Source of the DNA: Pseudomonas sp. CCC3.1
GTDB taxonomy: Bacteria > Pseudomonadota > Gammaproteobacteria > Pseudomonadales > Pseudomonadaceae
Length of the DNA stretch: 64,000 nt
Direction: 5' to 3'
Assembly (NCBI RefSeq): GCF_034347405.1
Contig: NZ_CP133778.1
Coordinates: forward strand, 5,182,501 to 5,246,500
The notes below the pieces were generated by a model, which was not told the DNA's origin, did no database searches, and saw only the letters and a list, made by a program, of their open reading frames with translations. The translations under genes and the position numbers were made by a program. This document shows, in pieces, positions 41,328-49,210 of the stretch (position 1 is its first letter; each line of letters starts with the position of its first letter).

Positions 41328-43136
41328 TCAGGCTTCGATTTCGATCAGAATTTCGCCTGGGTTGACGCGGTCGCCTTTGATGACGTGGATGGTTACGATT
41401 TTGCCGGCGATGGAGGCCTGCACTTCGGTTTCCATTTTCATGGCTTCGGTGATCAGTACCGATTGGCCCGCCTTGACGGTGTCGCCCACGCTGACCAGTA
41501 CGTCGACGATGTTGCCCGGCATGGCGGTGCTGACGTGGCCCGGTTCGCTGGCTTGTTTGCGCTTGCTGGAGGCGCCACCGACGAATTCGTTGAGCGGCTC
41601 GAACACCACTTCTTCCGGCATGCCGTCGATGGACAGGTAGAAGTGACGCTTGCCTTCAGCCTTGACGCCAACACCGGTGATGTCGACGCGGTAGCTTTCG
41701 CCGTGCACGTCAATGACGAATTCGGTCGGTACGCCTTCGCCGCCCGCCTTGCTCACGCCACCCGCCTCAGGAATCGGCAGCAGCACTTCTGGGGTCAGGG
41801 TGCCCGCTGCACGCTCTTCCAGGAACTTGCGACCGATGTCCGGGAACATGGCGAAGGTCAGGACGTCTTCTTCAGACTTGGCCAGCGCACCAATTTCAGC
41901 GCGCAGTTTGACCATTTCTGGTTTGAGCAGGTCTGCAGGACGCACGTCGATCAGTTCTTCGTTGCCAATGGCCTGACGACGCAGCTGTTCGTTCACAACA
42001 CCTGGCGCTTTGCCGTAGCCGCCTTGCAGGTAAAGCTTCACTTCGTTGGTGATGGTTTTGTAGCGCTCACCCGCCAGCACGTTGAAGAACGCCTGCGTGC
42101 CCACGATTTGCGAGGTCGGTGTCACCAGCGGCGGGAAGCCCAGGTCTTCACGTACACGCGGGATCTCGGCCAGCACTTCACTCATGCGGTTCAGGGCGCC
42201 CTGCTCTTTAAGCTGGTTGGCGAGGTTGGAGATCATCCCACCCGGCACCTGGTTAACTTGTACACGGGTGTCGACGGCGGTGAATTCGCTTTCGAACTGG
42301 TGATACTTCTTACGCACGGCGTAGAAGTACAGGCCAATTTCCTGCAACAGCGCCAGGTCGATGCCGGTGTCGTATTCGCTGCCTTTAAGGGCCGCAACCA
42401 TGGACTCGGTGCCCGGGTGGCTGGTGCCCCACGCGAAGCTGGAGATCGCGGTGTCGATGTGGTCGGCGCCGTTCTCAATGGCCTTGAGCTGGCACATGCT
42501 CGCCAGACCGGCCGTGTCGTGGGAGTGAATAAAAATCGGCAGGCTGATTTCAGCTTTCAGTGCTTTAACCAGGTCGCCCGTGGCGAATGGTGTCAGCAGG
42601 CCAGCCATGTCTTTGATCGCGATCGAGTCGCAACCCATGGCTTCCATTTGCTTGGCCTGAGCCACAAACGCATCAACGGTGTGCACCGGGCTGGTGGTGT
42701 AGGCGATGGTGCCCTGAGCGTGCTTGCCAGCGGCTTTGATAGCCTCGATGGCCACGCGCAGGTTACGCACGTCGTTCATGGCGTCGAAGATGCGAAACAC
42801 GTCGATGCCGTTGACGGCGGCTTTGGCGACAAACGCTTTGACCACGTCGTCGCTGTAGTGGCGATAGCCCAGCAGGTTCTGACCGCGCAGGAGCATTTGC
42901 AGACGGGTGTTAGGCAATGCCGCACGCAGTTGGCGCAGACGCTCCCACGGGTCTTCTTTCAGAAAGCGTACGCAGGCGTCAAAGGTCGCGCCACCCCAGA
43001 CTTCCAGCGACCAGTAGCCGACTTTGTCGAGCTTGTCGCAGATAGGCAGCATGTCTTCAGTGCGCATGCGAGTGGCCAGCAGCGACTGGTGGGCGTCACG
43101 CAGGATGGTGTCAGTAACGAAGATTTTCTTGGACAT
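41328..43136 (-). CDS. pycB: Pyruvate carboxylase subunit B (carboxyltransferase + biotin domain)
   Basis: Protein of 602 residues: a DRE-TIM carboxyltransferase domain (about 1-300, starting MSKKIFVTDTILRDAHQSLL), a conserved PYC/OadA domain (about 320-470) and a C-terminal biotinyl domain with ITEAMKMETE, biotinylated Lys567, 35 residues from the end. With PycA it carboxylates pyruvate to oxaloacetate. Membrane OadB/OadG partners are absent, which argues against an oxaloacetate decarboxylase pump. Start at ATG 43136 after GAGGAA, 11 bases beyond the pycA stop. Confidence 0.92.
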   Translation of the reverse strand: MSKKIFVTDTILRDAHQSLLATRMRTEDMLPICDKLDKVGYWSLEVWGGATFDACVRFLKEDPWERLRQLRAALPNTRLQMLLRGQNLLGYRHYSDDVVKAFVAKAAVNGIDVFRIFDAMNDVRNLRVAIEAIKAAGKHAQGTIAYTTSPVHTVDAFVAQAKQMEAMGCDSIAIKDMAGLLTPFATGDLVKALKAEISLPIFIHSHDTAGLASMCQLKAIENGADHIDTAISSFAWGTSHPGTESMVAALKGSEYDTGIDLALLQEIGLYFYAVRKKYHQFESEFTAVDTRVQVNQVPGGMISNLANQLKEQGALNRMSEVLAEIPRVREDLGFPPLVTPTSQIVGTQAFFNVLAGERYKTITNEVKLYLQGGYGKAPGVVNEQLRRQAIGNEELIDVRPADLLKPEMVKLRAEIGALAKSEEDVLTFAMFPDIGRKFLEERAAGTLTPEVLLPIPEAGGVSKAGGEGVPTEFVIDVHGESYRVDITGVGVKAEGKRHFYLSIDGMPEEVVFEPLNEFVGGASSKRKQASEPGHVSTAMPGNIVDVLVSVGDTVKAGQSVLITEAMKMETEVQASIAGKIVTIHVIKGDRVNPGEILIEIEA

Positions 43137-43147
43137 TGTTTTATTCC

Positions 43148-44563
43148 TCACAGGCCCGCGTGGGCGGCGATGGCGGCGGCGATGGCCAGGGCCAGCTCTT
43201 CGGGTTTGCGCTTGATCGAGTAGTTGGTCAGTTCTGGGTGGCTTTCTACGAAGCTGGTGTTGAACTGGCCACTACGGAATTCCGGGTTACGCAGGATTTC
43301 CTGGTAATACGCGGCGGTGGTTTTAACCCCTTGCAGACGCATGTCGTCGAGGGCGCGCAAACCACGGTCCATCGCTTCTTCCCACGTCAGCGCCCACACC
43401 ACCAGTTTCAGACACATGGAGTCGTAATACGGCGGGATGGTGTAGCCGGTATAGATCGCCGTGTCGGTACGCACGCCAGGCCCGCCGGGCGCGTAGTAAC
43501 GGGTGATCTTGCCGAAGCTCGGCAGGAAGTTGTTTTTCGGGTCTTCGGCGTTGATCCGAAATTGCAGGGCAAAGCCACGGTGCTGAATGTCTTCTTGTTT
43601 GATCGACAGCGGCAGGCCAGAGGCGATGCGGATCTGTTCGCGAACAATGTCGATGCCGGTGATTTCTTCAGTGATGGTGTGTTCCACCTGCACCCGGGTG
43701 TTCATCTCCATGAAGTACACCTCGCCCTCGGCGAGCAGGAACTCCACAGTACCGGCGTTTTCGTAGCCCACGGCCTTGGCTGCGCGCACCGACAGGTCGC
43801 CGATGTAGGCGCGCTGTTCCGGGGTCAGTTGAGGGCTTGGGGCAATTTCGATGAGCTTTTGGTTGCGACGCTGGATCGAGCAGTCGCGCTCAAACAGATG
43901 CACCACGTTGCCGAAGCTGTCACCCAGGATCTGCGCCTCGATGTGCTTGGGGTTCACGATGCATTTTTCGAGGAACACTTCAGCCGAACCAAAGGCTTTG
44001 GTGGCTTCGGAGATCACGCGTGGAAAGGCTTGTTCCAGTTCTTCACGGCTGTTGCAGCGACGAATACCACGACCGCCGCCGCCCGAAGTGGCTTTGAGCA
44101 TGACGGGGTAGCCAATGCGATCGCCTTCGATCAGCGCTTCATGGATGTCGGCCACGTTGCCTTCAGTGCCCGGCGTCACCGGCACACCAGCTTTGATCAT
44201 GCTGCGGCGAGCTTCTGTCTTGTCGCCCATGCGGCGAATGACTTCAGCGGCCGGGCCGATGAACTTGATGCCGCGCTCGGCACAAATATCCGCCAGCTCA
44301 GCGTTTTCTGACAAGAAACCGTAGCCCGGATGCAAGGCATCGCAGCCGGTTTCAACTGCCAAGTTCACCAGCTTGCGCGGGTTCAAGTATCCGGCCAGCG
44401 GATCTTCACCAATGCTGTGCGCTTCGTCCGCACGCTTTACATGCAATGCATGACGGTCAGCGTCGGAATAGACCGCTACGGAGCGAATGCCCATCTCGGC
44501 GCAGGCTCGCACGATGCGGACGGCAATTTCTCCGCGGTTGGCGATCAGGATCTTTTTTATCAC
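43148..44563 (-). CDS. pycA: Pyruvate carboxylase subunit A (biotin carboxylase)
   Basis: Biotin carboxylase of 471 residues, GTG start at 44563. ATP-grasp enzyme with KILIANRGEIAVRIVRAC at the N-terminus, the Gly-rich loop KATSGGGGRGIRRC, VEFLLAEGEVYFMEMNTRVQ and VEHTITEEITG. It charges biotin on PycB using ATP and bicarbonate. First gene of the pycAB operon; divergent from the LysR gene pycR. Very similar to AccC, but its pairing with the biotin/carboxyltransferase subunit decides the call. Confidence 0.93.
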   Translation of the reverse strand: MIKKILIANRGEIAVRIVRACAEMGIRSVAVYSDADRHALHVKRADEAHSIGEDPLAGYLNPRKLVNLAVETGCDALHPGYGFLSENAELADICAERGIKFIGPAAEVIRRMGDKTEARRSMIKAGVPVTPGTEGNVADIHEALIEGDRIGYPVMLKATSGGGGRGIRRCNSREELEQAFPRVISEATKAFGSAEVFLEKCIVNPKHIEAQILGDSFGNVVHLFERDCSIQRRNQKLIEIAPSPQLTPEQRAYIGDLSVRAAKAVGYENAGTVEFLLAEGEVYFMEMNTRVQVEHTITEEITGIDIVREQIRIASGLPLSIKQEDIQHRGFALQFRINAEDPKNNFLPSFGKITRYYAPGGPGVRTDTAIYTGYTIPPYYDSMCLKLVVWALTWEEAMDRGLRALDDMRLQGVKTTAAYYQEILRNPEFRSGQFNTSFVESHPELTNYSIKRKPEELALAIAAAIAAHAGL

Positions 44564-44701
44564 TTGGATTTTTCCCTAAAGCCCATGGAACAAACGACCT
44601 GCTAGACCAGGTCAGCACGTGTCCAAATGTGTCTGGACCATTGCGTTGTCACACTAGCCCTCCGTATGAATAAACAAAAATCAATATTTCTTGGGCCGTG
44701 C

Positions 44702-44717
44702 ATAAGCAAAGACTTAT
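44702..44717. promoter_or_regulatory. Inverted repeat between pycA and pycR
   Basis: ATAAG (44702-44706) and CTTAT (44713-44717) form a small palindrome in the divergent promoter region, a plausible PycR half-site pair. Weak on its own. Confidence 0.3.
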
Positions 44718-44754
44718 AGTCGAGCGACCTGTTTTTCTGAAGATTTTTTATAAA

Positions 44755-45717
44755 ATGCGTAAGTCATTGATGCGTATAACTTTTCGACAACTTCAAGTGT
44801 TCAATGAAGTCTGCGATTTACGTTCTTACAGCCGTGCGGCAGAAGAAATGTCGCTGACGCAACCCGCCGTAAGTCTACAAATTCGGCAGCTGGAAGAGCT
44901 GATTGGCCAGCCCTTGTTCGAATATGTAGGCAAAAAGCTGTACATGACCGAGGCGGCTGAAGCGCTTAAGCTGGCCAGCCGCGACATTTTTGGGCGCCTC
45001 GAAAACCTCGATATGCAGCTGTCAGACATGCTGGGCTCGCTGCAGGGCCAGTTGAAATTAGCCATCGAATCGAGCGCGAAATATTTTGTCCCGCACCTGT
45101 TTGCCGCGTTCAAGCGCCAGCACCCCGAAGTCAATTTGCAGCTCACAGTGGTCAATCGTGCGCAGGCTGTGCGCAGGCTTTCTGACAACCGCGATGACCT
45201 GGTGATCATGTCGATGGTGCCGCAAGACATGGGTCTGGAATTTCTGCCGTTTTTGAATAACCCCATCGTCGCCGTCGCTCCCACCGACCACCCGCTGTGC
45301 GACCGTGGCCCGCTGCGTTTACAGGACCTGGAGCCATATACGTTGCTGATGCGCGAGCAAGGTTCGGGGACGCGTCTGGCGTGCGAGGAGTACTTCAAAG
45401 AGAAGCGCGTGCACTTCAATCAAACACTGGAAGTGTCATCCAACGAATCTCAGCGTGAATGTGCAGTAGCCGGGTTAGGCGTGGCGCTGTTAACGCGCCA
45501 CGCCGTCAGCCTGGAGCTGGCGACCGGCCTACTGCGTGAGCTGCCGGTCGAAGAGTTGCCGCTGTATCGCAGTTGGTGCGTGGTGCAGGCCAAGGCTAAG
45601 CGCCTGTCACCGGTAGCGCATGCGTTTCTGGGATTTATCCGCAGTGAACGCCAACAGATCAGCGCGCTGGTTGAGCGTTTCGACGGCCACTTGCCGACGC
45701 AGCCTGCCAATAATTGA
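44755..45717 (+). CDS. pycR: LysR-family regulator PycR
   Basis: LysR regulator of 320 residues; HTH at about 8-65 (FRQLQVFNEVCDLRSYSRAA, EEMSLTQPAVSLQIRQLEEL), effector domain from 95 with CysB/CbbR-like spacing. Divergent from pycA, the arrangement in P. aeruginosa where PycR controls pycAB. Starts at 44755 (MRKSLMRIT) and 44770 (MRITFRQLQ) are both possible; no strong ribosome site decides. Its 3' end overlaps a small gene on the other strand. Confidence 0.86.
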   Translation: MRKSLMRITFRQLQVFNEVCDLRSYSRAAEEMSLTQPAVSLQIRQLEELIGQPLFEYVGKKLYMTEAAEALKLASRDIFGRLENLDMQLSDMLGSLQGQLKLAIESSAKYFVPHLFAAFKRQHPEVNLQLTVVNRAQAVRRLSDNRDDLVIMSMVPQDMGLEFLPFLNNPIVAVAPTDHPLCDRGPLRLQDLEPYTLLMREQGSGTRLACEEYFKEKRVHFNQTLEVSSNESQRECAVAGLGVALLTRHAVSLELATGLLRELPVEELPLYRSWCVVQAKAKRLSPVAHAFLGFIRSERQQISALVERFDGHLPTQPANN

Positions 45718-45871
45718 TGGCGCCGAGGTCTGGGTAATCGGCTGTTTCCAGGCGCAGTTGGCGCTGGTCCGTAAGGTCTTCAATCGCACGACGAAAGGCC
45801 ATGCGACGCTGGTCTTCTTGTTGACGGCGGGTCTTGACGGCGCTGTTGCGTTCTTCGTAAGGCTGAGCCAT
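45659..45871 (-). CDS. Small PA3496-type protein
   Basis: Basic protein of 70 residues (MAQPYEERNSAVKTRRQQED, then QRRMAFRRAIEDLTDQRQLR), resembling the PA3496 family described as putative envelope-integrity proteins. GGGAG lies 8 bases before the ATG. The last 59 bases overlap the end of pycR on the opposite strand. Function not established; family match from memory of the TRRQQEDQRRMAYRRAIE core. Confidence 0.65.
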   Translation of the reverse strand: MAQPYEERNSAVKTRRQQEDQRRMAFRRAIEDLTDQRQLRLETADYPDLGAINYWQAASASGRRNAQPAR

Positions 45872-45968
45872 TTCGAGTCTCCCAAGGCGTGTACGGGAGT
45901 TTTACGATGGACTTTGTTTATGACGACTTGGCGAACGTACAGTGACAAGGGGATGAACGGTGACGAGG

Positions 45969-46036
45969 TGTAGGAGCGAGCTTGCCTCGCGATCTTTTGA
46001 GCGTTTAAAAGATCGCGAGGCAAGCTCGCTCCTACA
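45969..46036. repeat. REP palindrome, TAGGAGCGAGCTTGCCTCGC family, copy 2
   Basis: TGTAGGAGCGAGCTTGCCTC...GATCTTTTGAGCGTTTAAAAGATC... and the complementary arm ending GCTCCTACA; arms about 29 bases. Confidence 0.88.
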
Positions 46037-46049
46037 GCGCAAAGGGGTT

Positions 46050-46916
46050 TTAATCGTCGTGGTTTTTCAGTGACTTTGGCGACAGGCGCAAGCTGCGAAG
46101 GCTGCGTTTAACGCTTTTAAGGTGGTTAACCAGGCTCGGGCCACGGGCCATGGCAACGCCCATCGCCAGCACGTCAATCACCACCAGGTGGGCGATGCGT
46201 GAGGTCAGCGGCGTGTAGATTTCGGTGTCTTCGTGCACGTCGATCGCCAGGTTGACTGTCGCCAGTTCTGCCAGCGGCGTTTGACTTGGGCACAAGGTAA
46301 TCAAGGTCGCGCCCGTTTCGCGGACCAGGTTGGCCGTGATCAGCAAGTCCTTGGAGCGCCCGGACTGCGAGATGCAAATCGCGACGTCAGTGGGCTTTAA
46401 GGTCACGGCCGACATGGCTTGCATGTGCGGATCGGAGTACGCCGCCGCAGTCAGCAACAGTCGGAAAAACTTGTGCTGGGCATCCGCCGCCACAGCGCCC
46501 GACGCGCCAAACCCATAGAACTCAACCCGCTGCGCTTGCGACATGGCGGTCACGGCCCGTTGCAACGCAACCGGGTCGAGCTTTTCGCGCACGTCCATCA
46601 AGGTGTGTAGCGTGGTGTCGAAGATTTTCAGGCTGTAGTCCGCAACCGAGTCGTCTTCATGGATCGCGAACTGGCCAAAACTGGCTCCCGCCGCCAGGCT
46701 TTGCGCCAGCTTGAGTTTTAAGTCTTGAAACCCGGAGCACCCGATCGCCCGACAAAATCGCACGATGGTGGGTTCGCTGATGCCGACGCTGTGAGCAAGG
46801 TCGGCCATGGAACTGTGCATTACAGCCGCAGGATCAAGCAGCACGTGATCGGCGACCTTGAGTTCCGATTTACGTAACAAGTGGCGTGACTGGGCGATAT
46901 GTTGCAGCAGGTTCAA
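46050..46916 (-). CDS. RpiR/HexR-type transcriptional regulator
   Basis: Regulator of 288 residues: N-terminal RpiR HTH (about 1-75, SSMADLAHSVGISEPTIVRF, CRAIGCSGFQDLKLKLAQ) and a C-terminal SIS sugar-phosphate domain (about 120-250, EFYGFGASGAVAADAQHKFF, ICISQSGRSKDLL). It is a HexR paralogue rather than the zwf-linked HexR. The start is TTG at 46916; no in-frame ATG exists before residue 33. A HexR-like palindrome 48 bases upstream suggests autoregulation. Likely senses a central-carbon sugar phosphate such as KDPG, unproven. Confidence 0.85.
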   Translation of the reverse strand: MNLLQHIAQSRHLLRKSELKVADHVLLDPAAVMHSSMADLAHSVGISEPTIVRFCRAIGCSGFQDLKLKLAQSLAAGASFGQFAIHEDDSVADYSLKIFDTTLHTLMDVREKLDPVALQRAVTAMSQAQRVEFYGFGASGAVAADAQHKFFRLLLTAAAYSDPHMQAMSAVTLKPTDVAICISQSGRSKDLLITANLVRETGATLITLCPSQTPLAELATVNLAIDVHEDTEIYTPLTSRIAHLVVIDVLAMGVAMARGPSLVNHLKSVKRSLRSLRLSPKSLKNHDD

Positions 46917-46963
46917 AGGGCAGGACTCGGTCTGTAAGCGGCGGGCGCCGGGGATGTAGCAAT

Positions 46964-46982
46964 CTTGTAGTTATACTACAAG
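46964..46982. promoter_or_regulatory. HexR-like operator upstream of the RpiR gene
   Basis: CTTGTAGTTATACTACAAG: 8-base arms around a 3-base centre. The inner TGTAGT-TAT-ACTACA fits the gammaproteobacterial HexR pattern TGTARTNNNAYTACA. Confidence 0.6.
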
Positions 46983-47050
46983 AATTCGTTTTTTGCCCAA
47001 CCAATACGTCGCCATACCCCCAACCTAACCCGCTAAACACAGCAATTTCG

Positions 47051-47085
47051 GCACTTTGTAGCCTGTGAGGACACTACAAAAGTGC
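47051..47085 (-). other. Inverted repeat at the end of the GGDEF/EAL gene
   Basis: GCACTTTGTAG (47051-47061) and CTACAAAAGTGC (47074-47085) pair around 12 bases and cover the stop codon of the GGDEF/EAL gene. No T tract; a processing or weak termination hairpin. Confidence 0.4.
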
Positions 47086-48960
47086 GACGCCGACGCGTAA
47101 CAAGTCACCTAGCGCCGCTGCGTTGATCGGGCTGCTGATCAAATACCCCTGCACTTCGTCACACTGGTGCGCCTTGAGAAACGCCAGTTGCACCTCGTTT
47201 TCAACACCTTCGGCCACCACTTTCAACTCCAGACTGTGAGCCATGGCGATGATTGCCTTGGTGATGGCATCGTCCTCGGCACAGGTCCCGACACCCCGAA
47301 TAAAGGTTTGATCAATCTTCACGTAATCCACTGCAAACCGCTTGAGGTAGCTGAGCGATGAGTAGCCGGTGCCAAAGTCATCGATCGCCAGTTTCACACC
47401 CAGTTCGTTGAGTTGCTGGAAGGTCGCAATCACGTATTCGACATTCTCAAGCAGCTGACTTTCCGTCAGCTCAAGTTCCAGGCAGTGCGGCGCCAGCCCG
47501 GTGTCTTCGAGGACCTGACGCACCAGGCTGACCAGGTTGCCCTGGCGCAATTGATGGCCCGACAGGTTCACCGACACCCGTATCGGTACCAGCCCCGCAC
47601 GCCTCCATTCACTGGCCTGACGGCAGGCTTCGCGCAATACAAACTCGCCAATTGCATCGATCAGCCCTGTTTCCTCGGCCAGCGCAATAAAGTCGCTCGG
47701 CGAGACGCTGCCCAACTGCGGGTGATCCCAGCGCACCAGCGCTTCGACAGCCTGCAACCGCCCTGTTTTCAGGCACAACTTGGGCTGGTAGAAAACACTG
47801 AGCTGGCGATCGGTGATGGCTTTGCGCAGTTGATTTTCCAACTGCAAACGCTCAAGGGTGCTGTGTTGCAAGCTGTGACTGAAAAACTGGAATGTGCCGC
47901 CGCCCACGTGTTTGGCCTGATGCATGGCTTTGCTGGCCTGGCTGACCAACAGCGCAATGTCGCGTGCGCTGTCCGGCAACAAACTGATACCGATTGACGC
48001 GCTGATCACCAGTTCGTGGCCATCCACCACCAGCGGCCGACCCAGCTTGCCAAGCAGCCGCGTCGCCACCCGCGCCAGACTGGTCAGGCTGCCATAGGCA
48101 TCGAACAACACAGCAAACTCATCGCCAGACAGTCGCGCAATCGTATCGGCCTCCGGCAAGGCCTTGGTCAAGCGCTCGGCAATTTGTTGCAGCACTTGAT
48201 CGGCCAGCTCATGCCCCAGGCTGTCATTGAGCAGCTTGAAGCGGTCGAGGTCGATGTGCAGCAGGGCGAGGTTGCGCGAGGTGCCCTGGCGAATACGCTG
48301 ATTGGCCTCTTCCAGACGCTCTTTGAACAACAGCCGATTAGCCAGGCCGGTCAGTTCATCAAAATGCGTGAGATGGCGCACCCGCGCCTCAGAACGTCGG
48401 CGCGCCGAAAGGTCGCTGATAAACGCCACGATGTGGCTGACCTGCGCGGCTGCATCGCGCACCACTTTGAGTTGCAGCCATTGCGGGTAAAGCTCGCCGT
48501 TCTTGCGGGCCTCAACCAGTTCGCCCTGCCAACAGTCCTGCTGATCGAGTGAGGCGCGAATAATCGGAAAATGCCGACGCGCATCGCGGCTACAGGCCAG
48601 CTCATCGACGCGACGCCCCACCAGATCGTCCACCGCATAGCCACTGATCCGGCTAAACGCCTGATTGACCGCCAGCATTTTGTACGTGGGGTCGAGAATC
48701 ACAATGCCTTCGCTGGCCGCCTCAAACACGGTCGACGCCAACCGCCGCTGCTCCACCTCATGGGCAAGCTCCGAATTCAGTTGTTCACTGCGGACATTGG
48801 CTTGCTGCAGGTCTGCGAACAACCCCTGGTGGTGCTGGCGACGTACTTGGCGACGCTGATTAATCAGATTGATTTGCCAGGCAACAGTACCCAGCAGCGC
48901 CAGAAAAAGCCCGAACCCTAAACCGGAATAAATTCCCAGCGAGGTAAAACTCTGATTCAT
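47074..48960 (-). CDS. PAS-GGDEF-EAL c-di-GMP protein
   Basis: Membrane-anchored signalling protein of 628 residues. One N-terminal helix (GIYSGLGFGLFLALLGTVAW), a coiled coil (30-75), a PAS domain (about 75-195, VFEAASEGIVILDPTYKMLA), GGDEF (about 200-360) with the motif changed to SGDEF near 276-280, and EAL (about 370-620) with intact EALVRW near 408, DDFGTGYSSL and KIDQTFI. The EAL site looks competent; the cyclase may be weak or regulatory. Start at ATG 48960 (MNQSFTSLG). Confidence 0.92.
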   Translation of the reverse strand: MNQSFTSLGIYSGLGFGLFLALLGTVAWQINLINQRRQVRRQHHQGLFADLQQANVRSEQLNSELAHEVEQRRLASTVFEAASEGIVILDPTYKMLAVNQAFSRISGYAVDDLVGRRVDELACSRDARRHFPIIRASLDQQDCWQGELVEARKNGELYPQWLQLKVVRDAAAQVSHIVAFISDLSARRRSEARVRHLTHFDELTGLANRLLFKERLEEANQRIRQGTSRNLALLHIDLDRFKLLNDSLGHELADQVLQQIAERLTKALPEADTIARLSGDEFAVLFDAYGSLTSLARVATRLLGKLGRPLVVDGHELVISASIGISLLPDSARDIALLVSQASKAMHQAKHVGGGTFQFFSHSLQHSTLERLQLENQLRKAITDRQLSVFYQPKLCLKTGRLQAVEALVRWDHPQLGSVSPSDFIALAEETGLIDAIGEFVLREACRQASEWRRAGLVPIRVSVNLSGHQLRQGNLVSLVRQVLEDTGLAPHCLELELTESQLLENVEYVIATFQQLNELGVKLAIDDFGTGYSSLSYLKRFAVDYVKIDQTFIRGVGTCAEDDAITKAIIAMAHSLELKVVAEGVENEVQLAFLKAHQCDEVQGYLISSPINAAALGDLLRVGVALL

Positions 48961-49210
48961 CGGCAGTGTTCTTAAATAAAGTGGATGAGCCAAAACGTCG
49001 CCCGAGCATACACAAGCCGTGCCCGCGACCAAACGGTGAAACGTCAAAAAATAGACGAAATAGAGTCAGCGAATTAACTCGCCGATTTAACACTCTATAT
49101 GCACTCATTTTTGACACTCGGCCCAGAGCTGCGACGGACGGCCAGGCAGACCTGCACATAGAACAGGATTGGGGTTTGCCCGGTTGGACCCAGCACCCTA
49201 GAATGCGCCG

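Noticed and set aside
41232..43223. A 663-codon frame opposite pycB
   Set aside because: Antisense shadow of a full-length, motif-complete pycB; its composition is that of a complementary frame.
49130..49210. Possible LexA box before uvrD (CTGCACATAGAACAG)
   Set aside because: Spacing is CTG-N9-CAG, one short of the CTG-N10-CAG rule, with a poor core. Not enough to call SOS control.
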